In this document: one piece after another, positions 39,347 to 51,215 of the stretch | Numbering within the stretch: the stretch's first letter is position 1 | Layout: every line of letters begins with the position of its first letter | Assembly: GCA_027605045.1 (NCBI GenBank) | Contig: JAQFWX010000115.1 | Coordinates: 1 to 64,000 of the forward strand | DNA length: 64,000 bases | Direction: 5' to 3' | Source: Phallus indusiatus | Lineage: Eukaryota; Basidiomycota; Agaricomycetes; Phallales; Phallaceae | Position numbers and translations under genes: made by a program | The notes under the pieces: generated by a model | Database searches by the model: none | What the model was told of the DNA's origin: nothing | What the model saw: only the letters and a program-made list of their open reading frames with translations

Positions 39347-40037
39347 CTTGTAGTCAAGCTGAGGAACTGGTAGGAGTGAAGGATTTGAGAAGGACGCGTA
39401 AGTAATGCTTGAGTAGACGCGTCACTTTGCTTGCGTAATTGGATCAGCTCAGTTACCAACAATGGCTACGAATCAGGCGAAGTAATGAATTTATGTTTCG
39501 GAATTGCTTTTTATTGGCAAGTCACAATGTAGTATACTAAATCCACGATTGCAAATGGTTTGAAGCCCATTTCCCGAAATCTTGAACTTGAACGAGACAA
39601 CTCTGTTTGGGTTAGTCTCTAAGCATCGCTTGCGCCATCGCCGCCATGTTTACACACAATTCTAGACACTCTTCCGAGTGAACTCGAATAGTTTTTCAAT
39701 CACCTCAACAGATGACCTTCCCGTCCTGTTCCGGATACCCACTTCACATGGGTGATGACGCAGTGACAGATAACTTGCCTTTTTGCTTCGGTTGATCGGG
39801 TAAAAAAGAACGTAAAGCTCGCTGAGAAAATAGAAGGAATGGACTGTGTATGAGAACAATAATACTATATTATACACGCATCACCACAGCGTCGCCAGCT
39901 TGGTCTAACTTGGTCGGGCCAGTTTTCGACCAGAATTTGCTCACGCGAACAATTCCTTCGATCCGTAGGACTGCTCAGCAAAAGCTGCGCCCGTGTTTTG
40001 GATCATAAGCCACCCAACCAGAAACCAAAGGCATCCC
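39347..40037. other. Intergenic region PUP2/eIF1A
   Basis: About 690 bp holding the PUP2 promoter (two ACGCGT motifs at about 39397-39430) and the 3' flank of the eIF1A gene. No coding signal. Confidence 0.5.
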
Positions 40038-40686
40038 TCAGATCTCATCAATATCAAGCTCACCCTCATCCCCGAACTCAAAGTTACATTCTCCATCTTC
40101 TTCTCCGAACGTATCTGTCTCGTTAATCTTTGCATTGTCAGGTAATTCGCCGTAGGCTTTTAATGAACGGGCTTCGTCGGCTGTGTATTTGACAATAACA
40201 TCCGCTTTGTCATCTTGGAAATCTCGCAAGGAGAGAAGAATAATGTCGCCTTGATTGATCCAGACCTGATGAAGGTAAGCACCAATGTATGTAGCGGGTG
40301 GCGGATGGAGCAAAGGCTTACCTTCTTTCGCATTTTACCCCGAATGTGGGCCAACCGCTTTTCACCATCGAAACATTGAGCCTCTAGTCGGCCATTACCC
40401 AGCATTTTTATAACTTGGGCATATTCTAGGTAGAGCAGTTAATTACTATAAGCTTCCATAGAATTGTCATACCTTGCCCGTCCTCCCGAAACACTAGTTC
40501 TCTCTTGTCATCTTCATTCTCATTCTTTCCTCTCCGCCGATTTTTACCACCCTGTCCGAGTTAAATTAGTATTGCGATGAGATGCAAACCTTTCTTGTTG
40601 AGCACACACCTTTCCTTTATTCTAGCAAAATAACGATCAGTATCACACCCGATGGGATGCGAGATAGACAGACAAACCTTAGGCAT
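40038..40686 (-). CDS. TIF11: Translation initiation factor eIF1A
   Basis: Five exons on the minus strand: 40678-40686, 40610-40621, 40473-40551, 40322-40425, 40038-40265, giving 143 residues. The first two exons are only 9 and 12 nt, together coding MPKNKGK; the basic tail continues [15 protein letters not shown]. The OB-fold includes [20 protein letters not shown] and [15 protein letters not shown]. The C terminus is acidic and ends [10 protein letters not shown], as in all eIF1A. It acts in 43S scanning and start-codon choice. It is divergent from SRP9 across about 300 bp. Confidence 0.96.
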
Positions 40687-40984
40687 ACGGTGCTAAATTT
40701 AATAAAATTCGTGGAAGTTGTACAATGTATACGGTTTGAAAATTGAAGACGGTGTGCCTTAGCGCACTCTTGTTGTAATAAAAAGGAGTGGCGCGATGAC
40801 TCGCTGAGTCGATGATATATGGTGCTGTAAACCAAGATCCTGTGCCTTTGAATTCGGGCGGAGCTCGAAATATTCTCGTCCTGCGACAAAATTGATCCCG
40901 CTTTAGGCGTCAGTCAGTACTAAATCGGGTAACAAAGTTCTGCGCGTCTCGTTGATCAATGGTACGCGTCCGACGAGTTCTTCC

Positions 40985-41496
40985 ATGGTCTACATCGCCA
41001 GCTGGCAAGAGTTCCAGGAGGCGGCGGAGTCTTTGTACAAAGCGTCGCCTGTGAAGGTACGCAAGTGGATTTTCCTTCGCTTTGAACCCTACTGGTAATG
41101 GTAATTAGACTCGATATTGTGTAAAGTGGCGGGCTGCAGAAGGACATTTAGTTCTCAAAATTACGGACGATAACACAGTACTTTTTTTGTTTTCTATCTT
41201 CGATGTTCTTTGAAATATCCTAATATTATCTCATTTGGTAGTGCATCAAATACAAGACCCATTCTTCGATTTTTCTTAATCGCTTCGAAGCTCTAAATCT
41301 GAGCCTGATGAGGCAAATGCAAAACATACACGCGATATCTGTGGATTCACTGTCTACCCAAAATGGCACAGCTCAAGGCATAGTATCGGCCGTCGTCGCC
41401 CCAGCCCTAGGTAATATTACTGCACCGGCCGCCGTTACAGCCCCAGGTTCTGCAGCAATCGGTGTAAAGAAGAAAAAGCCTAAAAAGAAGAAATAG
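40985..41496 (+). CDS. SRP9: Signal recognition particle subunit SRP9
   Basis: Three exons: 40985-41056, 41109-41177, 41242-41496, giving 131 residues. The N-terminal 75 residues are a typical SRP9 fold: VYIASWQEFQEAAESLYK, TRYCVKWRAAEGHLVLKITD, and SIFLNRFEALNLSLM. The remaining 50 residues are Ala/Val/Pro-rich and end in the basic KKKKPKKKK, a fungal extension similar in style to yeast Srp21. SRP9 with SRP14 forms the Alu domain that slows elongation during ER targeting. Confidence 0.9.
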
Positions 41497-41761
41497 CTGG
41501 CACAGTCTTGGGCAATTGTTACCATGTAAAGGATTATATTTTTTTACCCAGCGAGAACAGATTCGCCGTAATGTACATAGCTACGTAAGCCTTGCAAATG
41601 AGCAAAGGTATGAGCAGGAAAAAGACAGAAAACATGAAACAAGAAGTCATGATTCAAACCATTGAAATAGGGAAACGTAGAAAAATATAGAAAATATAAA
41701 ACATATATTGACATTGGGGGGAAAGTGAAACAGAGAATATCTTGGGCAGTTTTTCGGCCGA

Positions 41762-44700
41762 TCACTGCCAGTATGCTTGGTGACGATGCTGATAAGAGTA
41801 AAATTGACCCTGCTCAGAGCCTTGAGCATACCCTTGCTGTTGGCTCTGCTGTTGAGGTCCACCTGCATTCCCAAACCGATTACTAGGATAGAAGGATCCT
41901 CCTTGTTGCTGTCCTTGTTGACTACTCGCACCGCGATTCTGCTGAGCTGATTGCGTTAAACCAACGTTTGACTTGTCAGGTGCACCGCCTCCACCATAGT
42001 GTTTATAAGAAGTTTCAGGACTAGTTCCTGATCGCGATTGACCAGCCGTGCCAACGCTTTGACCTGCTCCACCCGTCTGCTGCATGTTTAAAAAACTTTG
42101 AAGTCCTTGATTCTGTTGTCCGCTGTACAGTTGCTGGGGTTGTTGGTGATGGTGTGAGGTTTGTTTTTGGAAATCAGCGGTACCGAGATTCGATGTATTT
42201 TGGGGATGAGAATATCCATTTGAGGAATCGTCAAAACCACTTTGACCGTGGTAAAGGTGATTTTGCGAACCCGAGGGATTATAAGGACCACCACTGATAC
42301 CTTTACCACTTGGAGCTGAACCGGGACCTACAGGACCTTGAGGGTATACAGGAAATTTGGGAACATATGGTTGAGTGTAGGAGGTATTAGGATAAGGAGG
42401 GGGATGATATGTGTTAGGGAAAAATGTTGGGTAGAAGAACTGCATTGGAGGGTAGCCCTGTTGGTTCTGCTGACCAGTAGGAGGCTGCGTTGTAGAAGAT
42501 TGATGTCCATTAGTATTTTGTGTCTGGCTGGTACCTGAACCGAGAACAGATGTGGGCTGATTGCCTTGCGTAAGAGGCAATCCCGTTTTACCAGGTTCAT
42601 CGTGTCCAAGACGGCTGTTAAAATTGCTTGGGACATAATCATAAAAGTTCTAAGAATCAGATAAGCGGTCGAGTTGATTTTGAACAGGACACAAATTACT
42701 TACGCGCTGACCATCATTATACCCGTATTCGCCTCCAGAGATTCCATTGAATCCGCCCAAATGGGTAATATTTTGCGCCCCAAGATTTTGAGAATGACCG
42801 TGAAGACTTGTGCCCATCCCAACCGGCGAAAAGGCAGCAGGGTAACCACTTTGATGATCGGGAGGATTTTGTGGAGGCGTGGGTGTATGATAGAAGGGTG
42901 CATCATGACGAAAGTAAGAACTATTTTGTGATCCGGCACCGTGAGGGTTTTGTAATTGTGGACCATCAAAATGAACATTCTGTTGATGATGTCCGTAGGA
43001 GTGCTGGGAATGTTGCTGATGTTGAGGTGCAGGTAAGGGCTGCTGCTGTTGAGGCGCCGGATTGGAAGCAACAGACGGGTGTGAAGCGAATGAAGCAACA
43101 GGAGGAAGAGGCTGAGATGTTTGCGCAGCTTGCTGTATTTGTTGGGCTTGAATAGGCACGACGGAAGGCGGAGCATGTTGTTGAGGGGTAGTTTGGGAAT
43201 ATGTAGCTTGAGTATGTGTATTTGCAGAAGTCGTTGTCGAGGTTGATTGAACTGGCTCTTGAGGCTGAGTCTGAACGGCAACTTGAGCTCGCTGAGACTG
43301 CAGTAAAATTTGTTTCGGGGCTTCAGGAGTCACGACAGTGGCCGAGTCATTATCCGTCTTGGTCGCACTAAAAATCAAAGTTATGGATTGGTAGGTGCCA
43401 GGTAGATAGATGCTTCAGGAACAGAAACATACCTATCGAAAGTATCGTCTCCGTTGAGACTGAGGCTTCCAAACTGCATTCCCAGTTTATCAGCATTCGG
43501 GGTTACGTTTCCGGCAAATGCCGAAATAAACACAGCCTGATCTTTTGAGAATTTAGCGTTGGATTTATGAATGCCCGGTGGACGAGCATGAGCGACAGAA
43601 GGCGTCGGCGGTTTTGAAGAGACAGAAGTAGAAGTAGGAACGGAAGCAGTTGAAGCGGAGGGAACGATGGATGAGGACGTCGAAAATGTATCGATTGTTA
43701 CTGTTGTATTCGTCGAGAGTTCCGAAGCAGCTTGAGTCTGGCTCCATGCTGACTCCTGTGTAGAGGTAGGCGGAGAAGCGGCAGACAAGGACGGCTTAAG
43801 CTCCCAAGAATCCTGCTTGGGCAATGCTTGAGCTACAGCCTCTGCGCTTATCCAGCCGTCATTAGTCGCTCCTGTTGTGGAGGTTGTCGCGGTAGTTGTT
43901 GTGGGAACACGATTTTCAACTACTTGGGGTGTTTGAGGTAGAGGCGCTGGTAACGTTGGCACAGACTCTTCTTCCCAAGTTGGCGGGGTTTGGACAGTTG
44001 TCGGTTCCTCCCAAATACTCGCCTCAAAGGGTTCGGACGGAGGTGGGATTGTGTCGGTTGCTGGTGCTATTGGTGCAGTAGGTATAGAAGTAGATGGTAG
44101 GGACTGACGCGAGGGGGCAGGAGGTGGTGGAGTTATTTTTGATTTATCTTGAGGTCTGGATGAACACTCAGCAAAGACGGAAGTATGAAATGGATGATCA
44201 TCTACCTGGCAATCTGAGCCCATGAGAGTTTGGAACCTGTGGCAGCCTTCGCAATACTTGGTTGAGGTTTCGGAATAAAGGCTGGTTCTGTTAAAGCAAT
44301 CATAGGGGTCGAATTAAAAGTGGGCTCGTTAGCTTCCGGCATACTACCACTGTCATGATGTGATAGTGTGGATGGAACGGACGTCTCGGCGCCTGCACCG
44401 CTGGCATCGGTTTTTGGCTCCACGCTGATCATAGAGCTGGCGGCGGCGGTGGCACTGTCTGTGGTATGCTCACTGATGGCAAGAGGGGCAGTTGTGCTGA
44501 ATGCGTTGGTGACAGTGCTGGTGACAGTGTCAGAAAGCTCTTTAGAGTGAGAATGGTGGGAGGAATGTGCTGGAGCTCGAAGGGCCCCTCTACCACTACC
44601 GCCACGACCCCGTCCCCCCCGGGCTCCACGACTGCCGCCGCGAGATTCACCATTATGCCTTTCGCGATCCGGGCGCGAGGAATGTGGGGCGGTGGAATGT

Positions 44701-45068
44701 TGAGCTTTTTTCTCCCTTTTGCGTGTTACAGAACCCCACTGCTCTGCATGACCTAAAACAGGATTCTTGATTTTAAAAACTGATGGGTAGTATTATATGA
44801 ACCAATTACCTTCGCTAATTCTTGCAGCAGCTAGCTCGACATCACCTCCGGTCTCGGCAAGGACTGAGTGGAGGTCTGAAAGGAGACAGGGAATGAGTAT
44901 GAAAGCAAGACACAGGCCCAGTCAAGTAAAAATGGATGTACCATCGTTCGACCAGGTTGAAAAAAGTTCTTGTAGTTTAGATACCTTTTCCTGCAGCTTA
45001 GTATTAGAAGTGAGTTCTGTTGTGGATTCCGCGGTACGGCGAGGAGCGTTTGACTTGTAGGAAGACAT
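41762..45068 (-). CDS. DEF1: RNA polymerase II degradation factor Def1-like
   Basis: Six exons on the minus strand: 44942-45068, 44810-44875, 44206-44752, 43433-44155, 42704-43367, 41762-42649, giving 1004 residues. The N terminus carries a CUE-like ubiquitin-binding segment at about residues 25-63 (KLQEKVSKLQELFSTW, HSVLAETGGDVELAAARISE). Then WGSVTRKREKKAQH, a Ser/Thr/Pro-rich middle, SKLSWAQIAR, and a very Gln/Asn/Gly/Pro-rich C-terminal half follow. This is the layout of fungal Def1, which marks stalled Pol II for ubiquitylation. The low-complexity half gives many spurious frames on both strands. It is divergent from the WDR5 gene. Confidence 0.85.
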
Positions 45069-45212
45069 GATGCAAGGAGGCAATTTTGAGCATGAATAGA
45101 CGCCCGAGACCCATCTCTTTAGGGCACGTGACCATAAAATATCATAACACTGACACTTTTCTGATCGTTCACTGCACTACTACCATCTTCACCATACATA
45201 CCATCGGAAACA

Positions 45213-46549
<1,337 letters not shown>

Positions 46550-47015
46550 GGATAGAAGGGGTGATAAACATGATGTATTGAGGTATAGCAGCTAACATCG
46601 TGATAGCACTCGTCTTCCTTCCTGCTTTCGATTATCGATAGCATCGCCGCATTTACATGATGGTAGTAGCCCTTGCAGGCAGTGAGGGAAACATCCTTAT
46701 AGCTTCGACATAGATATATAATAGGCATTATAGCTTTGTAGCTCTACATTGTGTAAAGCAGAGGAACAAACTTTGTCGTTTATATAGGCCCTAAACTAGG
46801 CTGGTATTGGTGCGTGCCCTGACAAGAAATAACCTCTGTGCAGCTTCAAGCTCCTTCCCAGTCGCGTTTTGTGTTATGGCTCACAATCCGAGCCCACTGT
46901 ATATACTAGAGGCGCCGGTGGTCGCCGAAACCCTTGCATGCAGGTCATATTGTTCGTAGCTCAGCGTTAAAAATGACAGTAATACGATTCTCATGACTAA
47001 CCTTTGTTTACAAAG
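46550..47015. other. Boundary interval between gene island and transposon region
   Basis: 3' flank of SWD3. No gene or repeat recognised. This is the last unique-looking stretch before the nested elements. Confidence 0.5.
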
Positions 47016-47276
47016 TCATTCAACGAATTTCTTTTTAAAAGGAGAATCATCCTTATCCGGTGTTATAGGATCATCTAAGAATTTTCTCCTTTTCACAGAC
47101 GTGTTCACTCCTCCTCGTAGAATGTAAATATCGATAATCTTAGCTGTAATCACTTGCGATTTTTCTTTCTCGATGTAATAGTTAACCAAATGATATTGAA
47201 CCCTTACGATAGAGTTTTGCATCACTGATGCAGCTCTTTTTGGGGACACCAAGCCATCTTTAGTGTCTGAAAACAA
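47016..47276 (-). other. Unidentified coding-like segment
   Basis: An open frame of 86 codons without its own ATG, containing SPKRAASVMQNSIVRVQYHL and VITAKIIDIYILRGG and ending DDSPFKKKFVE. The composition is protein-like rather than random, but I recognise no family. It ends eight bases from the solo LTR at 47284, so its upstream part may have been cut off by that insertion. It could be a fragment of the same decayed element that lies beyond the LTR. Confidence 0.35.
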
Positions 47277-47283
47277 TGCATGG

Positions 47284-48447
47284 TGTTAGGGTGACTCAGG
47301 GCACACACCTAGAGGAGTAAGGATTTCAACAGGTTATAAGGGTCTCAACGGGTTTCGGGTATGAAGGGTAATACCTGTGGGTACAGGTATTTGTAAGTAT
47401 TTTAGCTCTTCTCTAGTAGTCAGCATGAACGACTTTATTACCTGTAAGTATTTTAGCTTACAGGAGTGTAAGTAAATAGTATGTTCTATATATAAATATT
47501 TAGCTCACCTCTTCTCTAGTAGTCGGCACGAACGACTAGAGAAGAGGTGATGCGCTTCACTACGCGTATGGGCGTGTCACTAGCGTCTATTTCCCTAGAT
47601 TCTGACAGTATTTTCATGCAAAAAGCTAAACCATACCTGCCCCGGGTTTTGCAATTTTCGATTTTTGAGAAACGGGTATGGGTTTTTCATGGGTTTACCC
47701 ACGGGTTTGCGGGTAAACCTGTGAAAAACCTGTACCTGTACCTGCGGGTTTTGGAAAAAATCAAATTCACAGGTTTGGGTAAAACCCGTTGAGATCCTTA
47801 ACGGGTTATACCTGCAGGTACGGGTACCTGTACCTGCAGGTATGACCATGCACACAGCTGAACCATACCTGCCACAGGTTTTGCAAATTTCAATTTCAAT
47901 TTGTGTGATCCCTGTACCTGCGGGTACACAGGTAACCTGCAGGTATACAGGTAACCTGCAGGTATACAGGTATTCCCACGGGTTTGCAGGTATTCCCATG
48001 GGTTTGCAGGTTTTTTTAGGGGTATACCTGCAGGTATAAATAGAGGTATACCTGCGGGTTTGACAATATTGAAACTATACCTGAAGAGGTTTTGAGATCT
48101 GAAGGTATGTCAAACCCTTGTACCCTTACCTGCGGGTAATACCTGTCATACCTGATACCTGTTGAGACCCTTATAGAGGAGGGAAAACCTAAGAGAACAA
48201 GCTTAGGTATTCCCCTCTAGGGAAAACGCATATAAGTACTGAATACGAGGTGCTCAACTGATCTCCATGGGATCCGAGGAGATACAAACAGAAATTGAAA
48301 GAAATCAAGGAAATCGAGGAAACGGGAAAACAATGAAAATAGTGGAAATGGCAAAGTACAGGAAATGAAGGAAATTGTAACACGAAATAAAACTGAAAGA
48401 AATCAAAAAGATCGAATAATCAGGCGAGGCGCTAGCATACCATAACA
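47284..48447 (+). mobile_element. Solo LTR, family A copy 1 (interrupted)
   Basis: Begins TGTTAGGGTGACTCAGGGCA and ends ACCATAACA, with the 5-bp target duplication CATGG on both sides (47279-47283 and 48448-48452). About 300 bp of LTR remain once the 856-bp hAT-like insertion at 47318-48173 and its 8-bp duplication are removed. Related copies lie at 48655-48996 (minus) and 55741-56081 (plus). There is no internal retroelement sequence, so it is a recombined solo LTR. Confidence 0.85.
47318..48173. mobile_element. Non-autonomous hAT-like element inside the LTR
   Basis: 856 bp bounded by the 8-bp direct repeat TAGAGGAG (47310-47317 and 48174-48181). The ends are imperfect inverted repeats: TAAGGATTTCAACAGGT at the left, and the right end read backwards is TAAGGGTCTCAACAGGT. 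An 8-bp duplication is the hallmark of hAT insertions. There is no transposase. The interior is packed with GGGTA/ACCTG words and five copies of the palindrome CCTGCAGG (47811, 47833, 47937, 47955, 48027). Confidence 0.8.
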
Positions 48448-49550
48448 CATGGGGACTAATCAGTCGAACTGTGTTTTCATCCTTTGCAACTGCAGTGATT
48501 TTAAAATAACAAATGAGATGTATAGATCCAAATTGGTCGATGTTATTGGAGAGAGTTTGGTACTGTGACACAACAAAAGACGACACCGCATCTTTGAGAG
48601 AGCTCCTTCTCACGAGGCCCAATTGCGATATCCCAAATTTCAATTCAAGCCTTGTGTCACGGTATGCTAGCACTTCGTCCAATTATTCAATTTCTTCGAT
48701 TTCTTTCGGTTTCATTTCGTGTTATGATTTCCTTCATTTCCCATACTTTGCTGTTTCCATAGTTCTGTCGATTTCTCGATTTCTTTGTTTTCTCTCGATT
48801 TCTGTTGTATCTCCTCAGATCCCATGGAGATCAGTCAGATGCTTCGTATCCTGTACTTATATATGATTTCCCTAGAGGGGGATACCTAAGCTTGGTCTCT
48901 TAGGTTTTCCCTCCTCTAGGTGAGTAGTTAGTTGTTGTCCCTCAATAGATCTTAGGTTTTCCCTCCTCTAGGTGTATGCCCTGAGTCGCCCTAACACCTT
49001 GGAACTGCACCGTATTGGTAACAAGTTGATACGACATCTGCAAGGCTTGGGATAGCACAATGGCGAATAAAATTTCGCGTCAAGAGGGAAAGACAATATT
49101 AATTTGTCCATATATGGAACTGATGAAGAAAGAAAGATGAGCAGGATGTACCCCAAATGGGAACTGGAATCCAACCTCGAGATCTTTGCAGGCATGAAGA
49201 TTTTTATAACAACAAATATCTGTATCAAAGCCCAACTGGCTAATGGAACTATCGGTATGTTGGTGAAAATCTATGTCAACCCACATGAACCCTCTATCCC
49301 AAATGGACATAGGCATCGATTGAGTTACACACCTAAGCTCTTGCTGTTCCGACCAGATGCAGCAATGAACACACATTTGAAAAACCTTCCAGAAGGAATA
49401 CTTCCTGTGGATCCACAAAAATTGGGACATGATGTTCTGCTCAATGGAGGATGTAAGATCAGGATCCATAGAATACAATACCCGGTAACACCGACATACA
49501 CTTTCATGGACTACAAGTTGCAGGGACAAACTCTCAGTGGTAATCATTGA
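48448..49550 (+). pseudogene. Helitron-type PIF1 helicase fragment, cut by an LTR
   Basis: Plus-strand coding remains: QMRCIDPNWSMLLERV and SLRELLLTRPNCDIPNF before the LTR, and then, after it, DICKAWDSTMANKISRQEGK, KIFITTNICIKAQLANGTIG, KIRIHRIQYPVTPTY and LQGQTLSGNH. These match the C-terminal half of the PIF1-like helicase carried by fungal Helitrons. At least two stops and one frame change are present besides the inserted LTR (48655-48996). No RepHel nuclease part or Helitron ends were seen. Confidence 0.7.
48655..48996 (-). mobile_element. Solo LTR, family A copy 2
   Basis: 342 bp, reading TGTTAGGGCGACTCAGGGCA on the minus strand and ending CGTGACA. Perfect 5-bp target duplication CCTTG at 48650-48654 and 48997-49001. 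It sits in the middle of the PIF1 helicase fragment, which continues on both sides. Confidence 0.88.
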
Positions 49551-49687
49551 TCTCGCAAAACCTCCTTGGAAAGTTAACCCTGTTCAATGCATATGTCACG
49601 CTTTTGATGTCAAGGAGTTGCAAGCACATGCATCTCTTGAGGAACTTCAACGATAAACTTTTTACAACACCACAAGACAGAGATTTA

Positions 49688-50062
49688 CTGCTGTTATAGC
49701 ATTGTAAGGCACGAGCATTTTTGAATGTAAAAAAAATCATTCCAATAAAGTTGACATATCTCAGTCTGTGATGCATATTTTGACTTGATTTTTACTGCAT
49801 CTTGTTCAGAAAAAATCTAGTTTTATTTTTTAATAAGTATATGTATTTATTGTTGATTTCAAAATTCAGGTGTAATTTTGTGTAATTTTGAAAACAACAA
49901 TAAAGACATATACTTATTAAAAATAAAACTAAATTTTTTTCTGAACAAGATGCAGTAAAAATCAAGTCAAAATATGCATCACAGACTGAGATATGTCAAC
50001 TTTATTGGAATGATTTTTTTCACATTCAAAAATGCACGTGCCTTACAATGCTATAACAGCAG
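49688..50062. mobile_element. Foldback MITE copy 1
   Basis: 375 bp forming one long inverted repeat: CTGCTGTTATAGCATTGTAA at the left end and its complement at the right end, with the arms pairing nearly to the centre at about 49872. TA flanks both ends (49686-49687 and 50063-50064), consistent with a Tc1/mariner-type target duplication. No ORF. Confidence 0.85.
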
Positions 50063-50096
50063 TAACAGCATTCAATGAACTATTTGTAACAGTTTT

Positions 50097-50362
50097 TATC
50101 AGGCCACAGGGGGGCCTGATAAAGGGTTTTCTTATTTTCCCACAAGTGCACAGAATTCCTGTCTATTGCTCAATAAGGCTAATAGGGAATTACATGCAGT
50201 AGTAGTAGGAAAGATTAAGATTAACTAATGTAACTACTAGTCACACCGCTGTAAGGGTGTGACGAGCGCTTAAGCGTCACGCTGTGACGCGCAAATACTA
50301 CTGCTGCAGTGCCTTTGGCACTGCATGGGCACTAGGCCCTTAATGGGCCCCAGGGGGGCCCA
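50097..50362. repeat. Cluster of short GC-rich hairpins
   Basis: At least five short inverted repeats in 266 bp: TATCAGGCC/GGCCTGATA (50097-50121), CACACC/GGGTGTG (50242-50261), GCGTCAC/GTGACGC (50274-50290), GCAGTGCC/GGCACTGC (50306-50324), and TGGGCC/GGCCCA (50344-50362). The arms are perfect or nearly so in an otherwise AT-rich area. No ORF. It may be the structured part of an unclassified element. Confidence 0.6.
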
Positions 50363-50394
50363 TTCCTATATCCCAAATCCATTACACTACTATG

Positions 50395-50645
50395 TAAACT
50401 CAACAACAGTTTAGTGTAACATTTCGTTACAATTAGCCCGGCTCTTACGGACTCACAAGTAACAGTGTAAAGCTGTATATTTGCAAGTGCAGGTAAGAAA
50501 GGCTGCCAGTGCCTTTACCATTACACAGTATTTACAGGTGTGACGGCGCCTATGTATGTTATAATACTAAGTACCTAGGCAGACGAAGATTGCCTGCATA
50601 TATAACAATGTATATATGAGTATGTACTATAACTAATAGTAGTCC
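50395..50645 (+). repeat. Dispersed repeat, family D copy 1
   Basis: Shares long blocks with 57868-58095: GTGTAAAGCTGTATATTTGC, AGTGCAGGTAAGAAAGGCTG, and GTATTTACAGGTGTGAC. Both begin near TGTAACATTTC. It may be part of an LTR; the ends are not resolved. Confidence 0.6.
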
Positions 50646-50734
50646 GCTGCTGATAGTGGAATTGTTACATTTAGAAAGCTAGTGGCTGTAGTAATACACA
50701 TACTTATGAAAAATAGACAACTTTGTTGATGAAC

Positions 50735-51215
50735 GACTATGGTTCATATTTAGCAAACGACATGGACTGAGCTGAAGACAAATAAAGAGACAACACAAGA
50801 GAGACAGCCGTTACATAACAACAACCAATTTAAAAAACACCTGCACATGATGCGACCATTAGCACCCACAAGTGGTTTATGGAAGCAAATTCTACGGGTC
50901 TGGTGAACCCTTGCTCCATGCAAGGGAATAAGTTTAAAAATAAATAATAGGGGGGAACAAGGTGATATCCAATGTCCACAATCCCCAAGTTCACTCACGA
51001 CATGCATGAAACATTCAAACAGTGACTGGCATAAAATGCTAAGTGAGCCATGTTTGATTCTCAATGTCAAGAGGGACAAAAAAATTGAATTTGCCATATG
51101 GACTGGGGACCAGTGCTCAAGACCTTACATCAGGAAAAAATCCCCAGCCTATGAATGCCAGTATATAGATGCTGTAGGCACTCATAGGCCAAGAGTATTG
51201 TCCCCTATTATATAG
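50735..51215 (+). pseudogene. Unidentified coding remnant
   Basis: A plus-strand frame at 51006-51215 reads MKHSNSDWHKMLSEPCLILN and FAIWTGDQCSRPYIRKKSP, with plausible upstream pieces in other frames from about 50735. It looks like decayed protein-coding sequence, probably of transposon origin, but I cannot assign a family. Confidence 0.35.

Noticed and set aside
42674..43281. Several long open frames on both strands within DEF1
   Set aside because: They are shadows created by the Gln/Pro/Asn-rich low-complexity coding sequence of DEF1.
48305..48682. Minus-strand ORF of 125 codons across 48305-48682
   Set aside because: It is the antisense of the PIF1-like helicase fragment joined to LTR sequence; the plus strand gives recognisable helicase motifs.
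50750..51097. Minus-strand 115-codon frame
   Set aside because: It is Cys/Leu-rich with no start context and opposes a more protein-like plus-strand remnant.
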